Below, piece after piece: positions 7,247-13,855 of a stretch of DNA of 26,104 nucleotides. Both the position numbers and the translations under genes were made by a program. The DNA comes from a virus, in the IMG/VR virus record IMGVR_UViG_3300018080_000532, positions 1 to 26,104 of that record, one strand, 5' to 3'. The stretch's first letter is position 1. Each line of letters begins with the position of its first letter. The notes under the pieces are model-generated. The model did not search any database. It was not told the DNA's origin and was given only the letters and a program-made list of their open reading frames with translations.

Positions 7247-7873
7247 ATGCCGGGAATTAATTACTATAAAGAGAAAATATCTCAATATCCGGTATTGCCG
7301 GATAAAGAGGTCAGATCGCTGATTGCCCTGGCGAAAAAGGGGGATATTGAAGCCAGGAATAAAGTAGTAAAACACAATTTGCTCTTTGTGTTGAAATTAG
7401 GGCTTGTAGCCAGCTACAACACTGGTGTTGAGCTGGATGAGTTAGTATCAGAAGGGAACATTGGTTTATTTGAGGCGATTGACCATTACGACGAAAAAAA
7501 CGGGGCACGTTTTTTAACGATCGCTAAGTATTATATTGAACGTGCGATAAAGACGTATATCCGCGATAAAAGAAAAGTAGTCCACGCTCCTGCCTACAAG
7601 ACCGTTACGTTTTGTGACGTGAACGAAGTGTACCACCAGAACCATCTCCAGCCCACATCTTACGAAGAAACGGATTTTATAGACAACCTACTATCAGAGT
7701 TAACAGAATTTCAGCAGTTTATTATCCGCCGGTATTACGGGATAGGTGTGGAACAACGCAAAAGTTTCAGGTGGATTGGTAACGAAAGGGGACGCAGTCG
7801 CCAGATCACCTGGCATCACTATGATAAGGGGATGAAAAAGTTGAAGAAAAAATTAAGAAAAGAATTGAAATGA
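7247..7873 (+). CDS. Phage-encoded sigma-70 family factor
   Basis: A 208-residue protein. Residues about 3-30 resemble region 1.2, and about 35-115 match sigma region 2: GDIEARNKVVKHNLLFVLKL, then ELDELVSEGNIGLFEAIDHY, ARFLTIAKYYIERAIKTYI and RDKRKVVHAP. The C-terminal third (FQQFIIRRYYGIG, then an HTH-like segment with GNERGRSRQITWHHYDKGM) looks like a short region 4. ATG at 7247 is chosen for GAGGGAG 9 nt upstream; an earlier ATG at 7220 has no ribosome site. It lies at the end of the transposition genes, where Mu has its middle/late activators Mor and C. Redirecting host RNA polymerase to phage late promoters is the likely job, but that is inference. Confidence 0.85.
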   Translation: MPGINYYKEKISQYPVLPDKEVRSLIALAKKGDIEARNKVVKHNLLFVLKLGLVASYNTGVELDELVSEGNIGLFEAIDHYDEKNGARFLTIAKYYIERAIKTYIRDKRKVVHAPAYKTVTFCDVNEVYHQNHLQPTSYEETDFIDNLLSELTEFQQFIIRRYYGIGVEQRKSFRWIGNERGRSRQITWHHYDKGMKKLKKKLRKELK

Positions 7874-7879
7874 GGTGTT

Positions 7880-8143
7880 ATGATGAATGAAGATAGAATG
7901 ACAAAGCTTTTGAGAAAATTACTCGCGGAATGGCATTCGTTTGATCTTTTTATTACGGAATTCAAGGGAGAAGTAGACCGCATGGTCAACGATGAAGAAT
8001 ACGGAGCGGCTCTGGAAATGGCGTTAGATTTAAATGTGAGCCGAATGTCAAAGATAATTAACGTCCTAAAAACGGAAGCAGGGATTACACTGGTGAAAAA
8101 ATATGATGACGGGGACGGTGAGTCACGCTATGAAAGATTTTAA
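7880..8143 (+). CDS. Small helical phage protein, unknown
   Basis: An 87-residue acidic protein with TGAGGTG just before a double ATG (7880 or 7883). It appears all helical, with no Cys and no membrane span. It overlaps the next gene by 14 bp. No family recognised. Confidence 0.65.
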   Translation: MMNEDRMTKLLRKLLAEWHSFDLFITEFKGEVDRMVNDEEYGAALEMALDLNVSRMSKIINVLKTEAGITLVKKYDDGDGESRYERF

Positions 8144-8555
8144 ATTACTTGTGTGCCAGTGGGCTTTTACGCTGAAATGCTGTAAAAGCCCTTGTCTGAT
8201 ACGATGTTACGATACAGAGGAGGGCAGGCGGATATTAACTGTAGCGGATGCGTCGTTCAGGCAATATTGCCCGGTGCGGCAATCTTTGCGTAACCAGTTG
8301 CCACCGGCATTTACACCGGACATACCAAAGAAACATGAGGAGCGGAGCGACTGGCACAACTTCAATGTAATGAATGTGATCTGCTGGGAAAAAAGAAAGC
8401 GCAATCTGTGCGAAAAGGAGTGCAGGCTCGTTTTCCCGGATACCGGGAATAATAAAGGATTATTCAGAGCGATATTACAGGACATGCGGAGCGATTGTCC
8501 TGTGAAAGAAAATAATAAGTTACCAAGATTTATACTAACGCAGCGAGGTGAGTGA
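8130..8555 (+). CDS. Cysteine-rich phage protein, unknown
   Basis: A 141-residue protein from ATG 8130, which has GGTGAG upstream; an in-frame ATG at 8103 would lie deep in the previous gene. About ten cysteines occur, in clusters near the N-terminus (CQWAFTLKCCKSPC and RC) and in the middle (ICWEKRKRNLCEKEC), so one or two zinc sites are likely. The end couples to the next gene as TGATG. No family recognised. The frame is the only long one here on this strand, and the spacing on both sides fits a real gene. Confidence 0.6.
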   Translation: MKDFKLLVCQWAFTLKCCKSPCLIRCYDTEEGRRILTVADASFRQYCPVRQSLRNQLPPAFTPDIPKKHEERSDWHNFNVMNVICWEKRKRNLCEKECRLVFPDTGNNKGLFRAILQDMRSDCPVKENNKLPRFILTQRGE

Positions 8556-8818
8556 TGAGATTTAAAAACAGAAAGATCGCAAAGATGAGGGTATCGTTAT
8601 CAATATTGACCGAGCTATTACGATTGGGCGCTGACCTTATAGAGGCCGAAACGAATGCCCCGGAAGATTTAGAGGTATTAAATGTAGAGCAGCCGGTTGA
8701 AGGAACTTACAACGGTTGGTTTTATGTGTATATGACAAGTGAAACGTATGAAAGCGTGCCTCCGGGCCAGGTGATCCCGGAAATTGAGCCGTACCAATAC
8801 CAGAAAGTTTACGAATGA
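8555..8818 (+). CDS. Small acidic phage protein, unknown
   Basis: An 87-residue protein. ATG at 8555 overlaps the previous stop (TGATG) and GAGGTGA precedes it by about 4 nt; the GTG one codon earlier is less likely. The N-terminus is basic and helical, the rest acidic with several Tyr and Pro near the end. No membrane span or metal motif. Function unknown. Confidence 0.65.
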   Translation: MRFKNRKIAKMRVSLSILTELLRLGADLIEAETNAPEDLEVLNVEQPVEGTYNGWFYVYMTSETYESVPPGQVIPEIEPYQYQKVYE

Positions 8819-8846
8819 ATTTTCTCACATAAAGATCGGAGAGATC

Positions 8847-9107
8847 ATGTTAGAAGTCTATAAACCAAAACGAAAAAGCAAAATGTTTATCCTGGCGTTA
8901 TTGATAGCCCTCCTGGGCATTGGTGTTTTCGGGTATCAGTATGGTCAATACAAGGAAAAGCAAAGGAGCCTGCAATTTGTGCAGTTGAAACTGATGCAGG
9001 CGTATGAGATGGGCTTTTATAAAGGATATTACCATGCAACCCGGCAGATACCGGAACAGGAGAGCTTCTCAGGCGGCAAGGATAAACAATGCAGGGAGGC
9101 GTTATGA
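8847..9107 (+). CDS. Small single-span membrane protein
   Basis: An 86-residue protein. A basic N-terminus (KPKRKSK) is followed by a hydrophobic span at about 13-32 (FILALLIALLGIGVFGYQYG) and a soluble tail. The positive charges predict the N-terminus inside. ATG at 8847 is chosen for GGAGAG just upstream. The stop overlaps the next ATG (ATGA). Its place among early genes speaks against a lysis role; superinfection exclusion is one possibility, not shown by sequence. Confidence 0.7.
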   Translation: MLEVYKPKRKSKMFILALLIALLGIGVFGYQYGQYKEKQRSLQFVQLKLMQAYEMGFYKGYYHATRQIPEQESFSGGKDKQCREAL

Positions 9108-9514
9108 CAAAGCAGGAATGGAAGGAAGTCGAGAGTAATATGCAGCCTTTCGGGGCCGCCAGACTGAAAATTGACGGGTATGAAATTTCGTTAGCAGTGC
9201 ACCCGGTTAATAAGTTTAAGTTTGCTATCTGTATCTATGTGAATGGTGTTATTAAAGGTAATTATTTAACAGAAGATTGTGAAGAGCGGCGGCGTTTCAT
9301 GCGGGAGAGCAAAAGGTGCGCCTATTCAGGTAAGCACAAAAAAAGGATGTTGAAATTCGGGAAGAAGTATCTTAAGGAATGGGGTGTTGATATAAACAAG
9401 ACCTATTCGATTTATTTCCCCTGGTGGAATTCGTTCAATTCCCTCAAAAGGCATCTTGTTAAGAACAATAAAAGTATTGAGTTAGTGAGGGACGGACATG
9501 AAATGGACGAATGA
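9104..9514 (+). CDS. Conserved-type phage protein, unknown
   Basis: A 136-residue protein with GGGAGG before its ATG. The pattern KIDGYEISLAVHP..., IYVNGVIKGNYL, EERRRFMRESKR and a C-terminal KFGKKYLKEWG is one I associate with small hypothetical proteins in many phages, without a known function. It is basic overall and could bind nucleic acid. It overlaps both neighbours by a few bases. Confidence 0.7.
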   Translation: MTKQEWKEVESNMQPFGAARLKIDGYEISLAVHPVNKFKFAICIYVNGVIKGNYLTEDCEERRRFMRESKRCAYSGKHKKRMLKFGKKYLKEWGVDINKTYSIYFPWWNSFNSLKRHLVKNNKSIELVRDGHEMDE

Positions 9515-10193
9515 CCAGGATAGATTTCTGAAAGAAAGTATGAGTACCATGACGAATGCGGAGATTGCCGAAAAGATGGGCAGAACAAACCAGTCCATTA
9601 TGGCCAGAATCTATAAATTAGGTCTGCGCCGGTCGGATAAAGTGCGTGCAGCACATAAGTCACGAACCCAGTTTGTCAAAGGGCAGGAACCCTGGAACAA
9701 GGATTTAAAAGGGATTCATTTTTCACCAGCGACGGAATTTAAACAAGGGCATAAGCCGCATAATACCAAACATGACGGCTATATCGGGATCAGGCTGCAT
9801 AAGAGGACACAGACGCCTTATAAGTATATCCGGCTGGGAGAAGGTGATTGGTGTCTCTATCACCGGCATGTGTGGCGGATGCATCACGGTGAAATCCCGG
9901 AAAGCCATGTGATAGCGTTTAAGAACGGCGATACACTGGATTGCAGGATAGAAAATCTGCACTGTATGAGCCGGGCAGATAATGCCCGACGTAATATGAA
10001 TCATGCAAAAGCTTCTGTGAAGATGAGAAAGAATTGGGCAGAGGGCAGGCACTATAATATTGATAATTATATCGCCTATACCCTGTTTCCAAAAGATTTA
10101 GATATGAGAGAAGAAGTTAAACAGTACCCGCATATAATTGAGCTTAAGCGGGCGCAATTAAAACTGAGAAGGGCACTGAATGAAGCGAAATAA
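9498..10193 (+). CDS. HTH plus HNH endonuclease
   Basis: A 231-residue protein. The first 45 residues form a Myb/SANT-like HTH (WTNDQDRFLKESMSTMTNAE, then IAEKMGRTNQSIMARIYKLG). Residues about 92-165 form an HNH_3-type nuclease domain: YHRHVWRMHHGEIP with H122 and H124, then IAFKNGDTLDCRIENL with N143, D145 and N153, and a CMSRADNARRN end. Such proteins nick or cut double-stranded DNA. It may be a free-standing homing endonuclease or a phage function in replication or packaging. It lies among early genes, away from terminase. GAGGGACGG precedes the ATG, inside the end of the previous gene. Confidence 0.88.
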   Translation: MKWTNDQDRFLKESMSTMTNAEIAEKMGRTNQSIMARIYKLGLRRSDKVRAAHKSRTQFVKGQEPWNKDLKGIHFSPATEFKQGHKPHNTKHDGYIGIRLHKRTQTPYKYIRLGEGDWCLYHRHVWRMHHGEIPESHVIAFKNGDTLDCRIENLHCMSRADNARRNMNHAKASVKMRKNWAEGRHYNIDNYIAYTLFPKDLDMREEVKQYPHIIELKRAQLKLRRALNEAK

Positions 10194-10422
10194 TTGGTTG
10201 TTACTTACAAATTGTTGTTTGTGTGATTACCATTCTAAGGTAAGGGTAATTTGTGAAAACAGACCGCTTTACGATCATTTTTGCAACCATCCGGATATAA
10301 AGCGAATTGAATTTGAAGAATTACCGTTGGTTCCCCATCCAGAGGGAAATGGGCGATACATCGGTATGACTTCTTTTATTCCTTCATGGTGTCCAATTAA
10401 AAACGAGAGGAGTAATCAATGA
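10180..10422 (+). CDS. Small Cys-rich zinc-ribbon-like protein
   Basis: An 80-residue protein overlapping its neighbours by 14 and 4 bp. Cysteines occur as CCLC near residue 12, then ICENRP, FCNHPD and PSWCP at the end. This C..C - C - C.H - P.WCP layout recurs in small phage and bacterial proteins predicted to bind zinc. Function unknown. Confidence 0.65.
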   Translation: MKRNNWLLLTNCCLCDYHSKVRVICENRPLYDHFCNHPDIKRIEFEELPLVPHPEGNGRYIGMTSFIPSWCPIKNERSNQ

Positions 10423-10805
10423 ATTTACAACAAAGATTAGATGAAATGATAGGACGATCCTTTTTAATCAATACCAGAGAGCATAGAATCGTCAGGTATC
10501 GTTTTAATGACGATTCGGTGGAAATTGTAACAGATAAAAAAACATTTGAATTCTCTTGTGATGAGGTAGAAAAGGAAATAGCTGAATTTTTACCTATTGG
10601 AAATGATAAAGTTGATGCACTTGAACTATTACCAAAGAAAAACGAATTGGTTGAACTAAAGGCCACGATCATGGAGAATATAAAGAAGGTTAAGAGAGAC
10701 AAGGCTTATATTCCCCAGGCCAATTCGATAAACAGCTCTATTAACACCCTGATTAATATGGCCAAATTAGACATTACTTTTATGAAGCTGATGAACGGCA
10801 ATTGA
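10419..10805 (+). CDS. Phage protein of 128 residues, unknown
   Basis: ATG overlaps the previous stop (ATGA) and GAGAGGAG lies upstream. The first half looks like a small beta-rich domain (residues about 10-60), the second a long helix (about 65-125). No metal motif or membrane span. I recognise no family with confidence. Confidence 0.7.
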   Translation: MNLQQRLDEMIGRSFLINTREHRIVRYRFNDDSVEIVTDKKTFEFSCDEVEKEIAEFLPIGNDKVDALELLPKKNELVELKATIMENIKKVKRDKAYIPQANSINSSINTLINMAKLDITFMKLMNGN

Positions 10806-10822
10806 ATTAGCGAGGGAGTAAC

Positions 10823-11086
10823 ATGAATTCAGATGACGTTATTAAAGAATTTACAGAGCAATTACTCTATGGGCTTGAACCAAATCCCGTAGAGTATGCC
10901 CTGAAATCAAACGAGGGCGAAGATTTATTATTTACATTACAATTGATTCAGATATGTTATGAAGAATCTCTGCACTGTCCTGAACCGGAGAAATACTTCC
11001 TGATGTTCATGGATTATACAATTGAATATATTGGCCATATCTATGATAATATGATATTAGATTTTCACCCTTATTGCTGTAATTAA
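10823..11086 (+). CDS. Small acidic helical protein, unknown
   Basis: An 87-residue acidic protein with GCGAGGGAG before ATG. All-helical in appearance. It shares a general resemblance with the next protein (helical, E/D-rich, similar length), so the two may be distant paralogues; this would need alignment. Function unknown. Confidence 0.65.
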   Translation: MNSDDVIKEFTEQLLYGLEPNPVEYALKSNEGEDLLFTLQLIQICYEESLHCPEPEKYFLMFMDYTIEYIGHIYDNMILDFHPYCCN

Positions 11087-11108
11087 TTCTTACTCGGAGG
11101 GAGTTAAG

Positions 11109-11369
11109 ATGAATAGTAATATATTAACGGAAATCGACGATTTTAGCCGGGCGCTATGGGATGGTAAGAATCCACAGATCGAAGTGATAATAAAGATTCT
11201 GCCGGTAGATTCCCGCGATAAAGCCCAATATACGTTAAACTCGCTCAGGAAGATATATGAGGAAGCCAGGAATGACCCTGAGATGGAATTGATTTTATAT
11301 GCGATGCTGCAAAGCATGTCCTATGAACTGGGCCGGGAGCTTTTTGTTAAACCGGATTTGAAAAGATGA
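11109..11369 (+). CDS. Small helical phage protein, unknown
   Basis: An 86-residue protein behind a strong GGAGGGAG site. Mostly helical with no special motif. Its stop overlaps the ATG of the following small membrane protein. Function unknown. Confidence 0.65.
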   Translation: MNSNILTEIDDFSRALWDGKNPQIEVIIKILPVDSRDKAQYTLNSLRKIYEEARNDPEMELILYAMLQSMSYELGRELFVKPDLKR

Positions 11370-11500
11370 ATTGTGGTAAAACATTTAAATCATTGTGCCG
11401 CATATTCAAACGGCTTTTCAACATAATAACCGGTATAATTATGATAGCAATTTTACTGGTAGTATTGCGGGTAATTAGAACGAGCACAGGCCGAAAATAA
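11366..11500 (+). CDS. 44-residue single-span membrane peptide
   Basis: ATG overlaps the previous stop (ATGA at 11366-11369). The peptide has a basic Cys-containing N-terminus (KTFKSLCRIFKRLF) and one hydrophobic span (IITGIIMIAILLVVLRVI) with a basic tail. There is no clear ribosome site, so it would depend on coupling. It is the last gene before the antirepressor leader. The basic-hydrophobic pattern resembles small toxic or exclusion peptides, but no family is recognised. Confidence 0.5.
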   Translation: MNCGKTFKSLCRIFKRLFNIITGIIMIAILLVVLRVIRTSTGRK

Positions 11501-11527
11501 TATTGCTGTAACTATTTTTAACCAAAT

Positions 11528-11549
11528 GAAAAAAACGCTTGCTTTTTTC
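11528..11549 (+). terminator. Weak terminator candidate of the early operon
   Basis: GAAAAAA (11528-11534) and TTTTTTC (11543-11549) can pair around an 8-nt centre. The stem is all A-U apart from one pair, so termination would be weak. It stands just after the last early gene. A poor promoter match, TTGCTT (11540) and TATTAA (11564) spaced 18 bp, overlaps it and could start the antisense RNA. Confidence 0.25.
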
Positions 11550-11611
11550 TACGTATTTGACGATATTAATAATGCGTAGAACTCTTTAGCTTTTTAAATT
11601 CGAAAATAATT

Positions 11612-11700
11612 AAAGACCTGTCAGGCCGACTCTGGTGATTGTAGAGATCATCGGGAAGTCTCGCTAAAGAGCTTCACGCAAGTCCCTGGCAGGTCTTTTT
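11612..11700 (+). ncRNA. c4: C4-type antisense RNA upstream of the antirepressor
   Basis: A compact fold is visible. The outer stem pairs AAAGACCTGTCAGG (11612-11625) with CCTGGCAGGTCTTT (11685-11698), one G-U. Inside, GACT+CTGGTGAT (11628-11639) pairs with ATCATCGG+AGTC (11647-11660), leaving a 7-nt loop. The segment 11655-11671 (GAAGTCTC then GCTAAAGAG) is complementary to the antirepressor ribosome site: CTCTTTTAG (11710-11718), GAG (11722-11724) and ACTTC (11727-11731), with small bulges. GCTAAAGAG is also a perfect complement of CTCTTTAGC at 11582-11590, upstream in the same transcript. A T-run after the outer stem would end transcription. This is the arrangement of c4 in phages P1/P7, where the RNA is made from the same transcript and blocks ant translation. 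Rfam membership is not tested here. Confidence 0.78.
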
Positions 11701-11715
11701 GTTTTCGAACTCTTT

Positions 11716-11733
11716 TAGAAGGAGATACTTCTA
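11716..11733 (+). promoter_or_regulatory. Hairpin holding the antirepressor Shine-Dalgarno
   Basis: TAGAAG (11716-11721) and CTTCTA (11728-11733) are perfect inverted repeats around GAGATA. The AAGGAGA ribosome site lies in the stem and loop, and the last A of the stem is the A of the start codon. This would lower translation even without the antisense RNA. Confidence 0.55.
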
Positions 11734-12833
11734 TGAATGTACAACACACATTAGAGAAAGTCCCGTTTTATGACCAAAAGATTAGTGTGGTCATTAAAGG
11801 CAGGGATAAATTTATAGTAATGAAACCAATCTGTAAAAATTTAGAGTTGGATTGGAACGGTCAGTGCAGGAAGTTGTTAAGCCATAGGGATTTTGAGTAC
11901 AGGCTTGTCACAGTGGTTTCAAGCGATGGGAAAAGAAGGGACATGGGTTGTATCCCTTTGAAAAATCTTAATAAATGGCTTTTTTCGATTAATGTCAATA
12001 AGATGAGAAGTCCCAAATTAGTAGAGTGTTACCAGAAAGAATGTCTGGCAATACTGGAGAACCATGTGTATGGTATTCGAGATTCAGTGAATACTGAGTA
12101 TGCTTTAGAAAAAGTACCCTTTCATGGGCAGAAAATTACTGTCGTTATTAAGGATGGTGAGCAATTCGTTGCTATGAAGCCGATTTGCGAGAATTTAAAT
12201 TTAGACTGGCCTACCCAATTGATTAAATTAAAGATGAAAGCAGAAAAGTATGGGTATTGGGAAACCCCCATACCTACAAAAGGTGGGCGCCAAACAATGG
12301 GTTGTATCCCGTTAAAGAAGATAAATGGCTGGCTCTTTTCAATTAATCCTGACAAAACAAATAATCCAGGCTTGATTGAACGTTACCAGGAAGAATGCTT
12401 TACAGTATTATACAACTATTTTAATAAGGGAGCTGCTTATAACCCGGCGTTCAAAGGGGAAGAGCCTAATGGGCAATATTCCAAAGATAAATTAATGGAG
12501 GTGTCCCTTCGCTTGAATGAAGCACTCCTGGAAGCGGATAAGATGAGAAGAAAGTTATGTCCTCAGGCTTATGATCTGGACAATATTCCTGTTAATCATG
12601 AAACAATTCCGGATCCTTCTGTATTAACAAATACTGTTACTATAACGTATCTAAAATTAAGAAAATACCCCAAAGAACGTGCGATGCTGGAGAAATATTT
12701 AAACACATATCCGAGAGCCAGAAAGAGCATGGCCGAATTTTATGATAAAAATAAAGATGCTTCCCAGGTTTGTAAAAGAACCATTGCCCGGCTTATATGG
12801 CAGTATAATAAAAACAGAGAAGGGAGGTGGTGA
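11733..12833 (+). CDS. ant: Antirepressor with two P22 Ant N-terminal-like domains
   Basis: A 366-residue protein. Residues about 7-114 and 126-231 are two copies of one module. Each has VPF..QKI.VVIK, F(I/V).MKPIC.NL.LDW, an MGCIPLK..N.WLFSIN block and a final C-terminal helix around YQ(K/E)EC. This is the pattern of the P22_AR_N antirepressor domain, normally present once. Residues 232-366 are a helical, basic C-terminus. Antirepressors bind and inactivate a phage repressor and so cause induction; here the partner may be the double-HTH repressor at 539-1201. AAGGAGA precedes the ATG. Translation is likely controlled by the C4-like RNA. The repressor partner is inference. Confidence 0.82.
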   Translation: MNVQHTLEKVPFYDQKISVVIKGRDKFIVMKPICKNLELDWNGQCRKLLSHRDFEYRLVTVVSSDGKRRDMGCIPLKNLNKWLFSINVNKMRSPKLVECYQKECLAILENHVYGIRDSVNTEYALEKVPFHGQKITVVIKDGEQFVAMKPICENLNLDWPTQLIKLKMKAEKYGYWETPIPTKGGRQTMGCIPLKKINGWLFSINPDKTNNPGLIERYQEECFTVLYNYFNKGAAYNPAFKGEEPNGQYSKDKLMEVSLRLNEALLEADKMRRKLCPQAYDLDNIPVNHETIPDPSVLTNTVTITYLKLRKYPKERAMLEKYLNTYPRARKSMAEFYDKNKDASQVCKRTIARLIWQYNKNREGRW

Positions 12834-12838
12834 TTAAG

Positions 12839-13027
12839 ATGAAGAGTAAAGCATCCAAACCTCAAGAGATTCCGCAGGGGCCGGAACTTGCAGAAGAACA
12901 TCTATTGTTCTTTTTCCCATGTTTGCTAAAAGAGCATCAAGATGGTGATAATCTTTCTTCGGATATGAAAGAAGGATTATTGTTTTTATCTCCTGATTAT
13001 ATCAAAGAGAGGAGTGGGGCAAAATGA
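12839..13027 (+). CDS. Small protein in the antirepressor operon, unknown
   Basis: A 62-residue protein. ATG at 12839 is used; GGAGGTG lies 9 nt before it, and an in-frame GTG at 12827 overlaps that site. It contains a hydrophobic LLFFFPCLL stretch, too short for a sure membrane span. The stop overlaps the next ATG (ATGA). Function unknown. Confidence 0.55.
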   Translation: MKSKASKPQEIPQGPELAEEHLLFFFPCLLKEHQDGDNLSSDMKEGLLFLSPDYIKERSGAK

Positions 13028-13416
13028 AACTGAATCAGGTAATACCGTTAATGGTGACCGTGCTGTTTAAAACGATTCCGCTTTTCATCTATAAAAACCA
13101 ACTGTTTGTAAGTATTGATGCGATCTGTGATAACCTCTGCCTGGATAATAATTTTGAGAAAGACTCTATCAGACAGGGGACTTACATAAGCTGTGTGATG
13201 GGTCTTAATGGTCGTACTTTTGAATGTATTTCCATAGATAGTCTAACAGATTGGTTGAATACGATTGATGCTGAATTTGATACTGATGAAACAGTTAAAT
13301 GCCCTCCCCTTTTATTGCGCTACTATCAGGAACATCTTGTTAGTAAGATAAAAGAGGGCTACATCAGGCTGGTACGTTTAAAAATGCTAACCTTTGCCGG
13401 GGGTGATCGCCGATGA
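13024..13416 (+). CDS. Divergent third antirepressor-domain protein
   Basis: A 130-residue protein coupled to the previous gene. It follows the same order as the two modules in the antirepressor: TIPLFIYKNQLFVSIDAICDNLCLD, a FECISIDSLTDWLNTID block in place of GCIPLK..N.WLFSIN, and a YYQEHL end. Identity to those modules is low, so this is a degraded or specialised copy of the P22_AR_N-type domain. It could act as a partner or competitor of the larger protein. Evidence is pattern similarity by eye. Confidence 0.5.
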   Translation: MKLNQVIPLMVTVLFKTIPLFIYKNQLFVSIDAICDNLCLDNNFEKDSIRQGTYISCVMGLNGRTFECISIDSLTDWLNTIDAEFDTDETVKCPPLLLRYYQEHLVSKIKEGYIRLVRLKMLTFAGGDRR

Positions 13417-13535
13417 AATCATTAATCAATAATATATGCGTTAATATTTTACGCAAATCGGGAATATTGCCGTATTTATCAACAGAGGTGGCCAAAACCA
13501 ACTATCGCACAGGGAGGTGTCACCATGGAAAATGA
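13413..13535 (+). CDS. 40-residue ORF, uncertain
   Basis: ATG overlaps the previous stop (ATGA), with GGGGGTGAT about 6 nt upstream. It encodes a basic peptide with no recognised motif and its end overlaps the start of the next gene by 11 bp. Either a real small gene or a coupling ORF. Confidence 0.35.
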   Translation: MKSLINNICVNILRKSGILPYLSTEVAKTNYRTGRCHHGK

Positions 13536-13713
13536 ACCCCTATTCAGTGATGAATTAAACACCTTGTTCGATGAGGCGAACACCAAAATTGCGATCCTCT
13601 ATTGCCTGTCAAAGGCCAGTGAGGATAGTGATCTCTCTAACGGGCTGTATGCAACCACGTCAGAACTGGAGATGATTGTTGATAAATTAGCAGAATCTGC
13701 ACGCCACAATTAG
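13525..13713 (+). CDS. Small acidic phage protein, unknown
   Basis: A 62-residue acidic helical protein behind a strong GGGAGGTG ribosome site. It is the last gene before the terminator at 13734. No family recognised. Confidence 0.6.
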   Translation: MENEPLFSDELNTLFDEANTKIAILYCLSKASEDSDLSNGLYATTSELEMIVDKLAESARHN

Positions 13714-13733
13714 TACTCGTTGCATGTACCCCG

Positions 13734-13770
13734 AAAGCCCCTTGTAAGTTAATTACGAGGGGCTTTTTTA
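13734..13770 (+). terminator. Rho-independent terminator ending the antirepressor operon
   Basis: AAAGCCCCT (13734-13742) pairs perfectly with AGGGGCTTT (13758-13766), and the T-run continues to 13769. The loop contains a small inner inverted repeat (TTGTAA/TTACGA). It separates early/control genes from the late operon. Confidence 0.9.
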
Positions 13771-13773
13771 TTT

Positions 13774-13790
13774 ATGACATTTTGCGTCAT
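13774..13790. repeat. Palindrome ATGAC-7 nt-GTCAT
   Basis: A 5-bp inverted repeat (13774-13778 and 13786-13790) between terminator and late promoter candidate. Short, so it could be chance; a regulator site is possible. Confidence 0.25.
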
Positions 13791-13805
13791 TACATGGTGA
13801 ATTCA

Positions 13806-13835
13806 TTGGATTAAAACCCTGAAATATTATATAAT
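13806..13835 (+). promoter_or_regulatory. Late operon promoter candidate
   Basis: TTGGAT (13806-13811), 18 bp, then a perfect TATAAT (13830-13835). It lies after the terminator and about 130 bp before the first late gene, and no other good -10 box is seen here. The poor -35 box could mean that it needs an activator or a different sigma factor, such as the one at 7247-7873. That link is inference. Confidence 0.5.
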
Positions 13836-13855
13836 CAGGCAAATAGAAGACGTTT

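Noticed and set aside
8207-8485. Minus-strand frame opposite the Cys-rich gene
   Set aside because: No ribosome site or neighbours on that strand; the plus-strand frame fits the operon spacing.
9498-10193. HNH gene as part of an IscB/OMEGA or CRISPR-type RNA-guided system
   Set aside because: The protein is 231 residues with only HTH and HNH domains; there is no RuvC part and no guide-RNA-like element or repeat array beside it.
10823-11369. Two small helical genes as a toxin-antitoxin pair
   Set aside because: No toxin or antitoxin motif is visible in either; they look alike rather than complementary.
11612-11700. The structured element as an ordinary terminator of the early operon
   Set aside because: The outer stem plus T-run can terminate, but a 59-nt interior with its own hairpin and complementarity to the downstream ribosome site fits an antisense RNA better.
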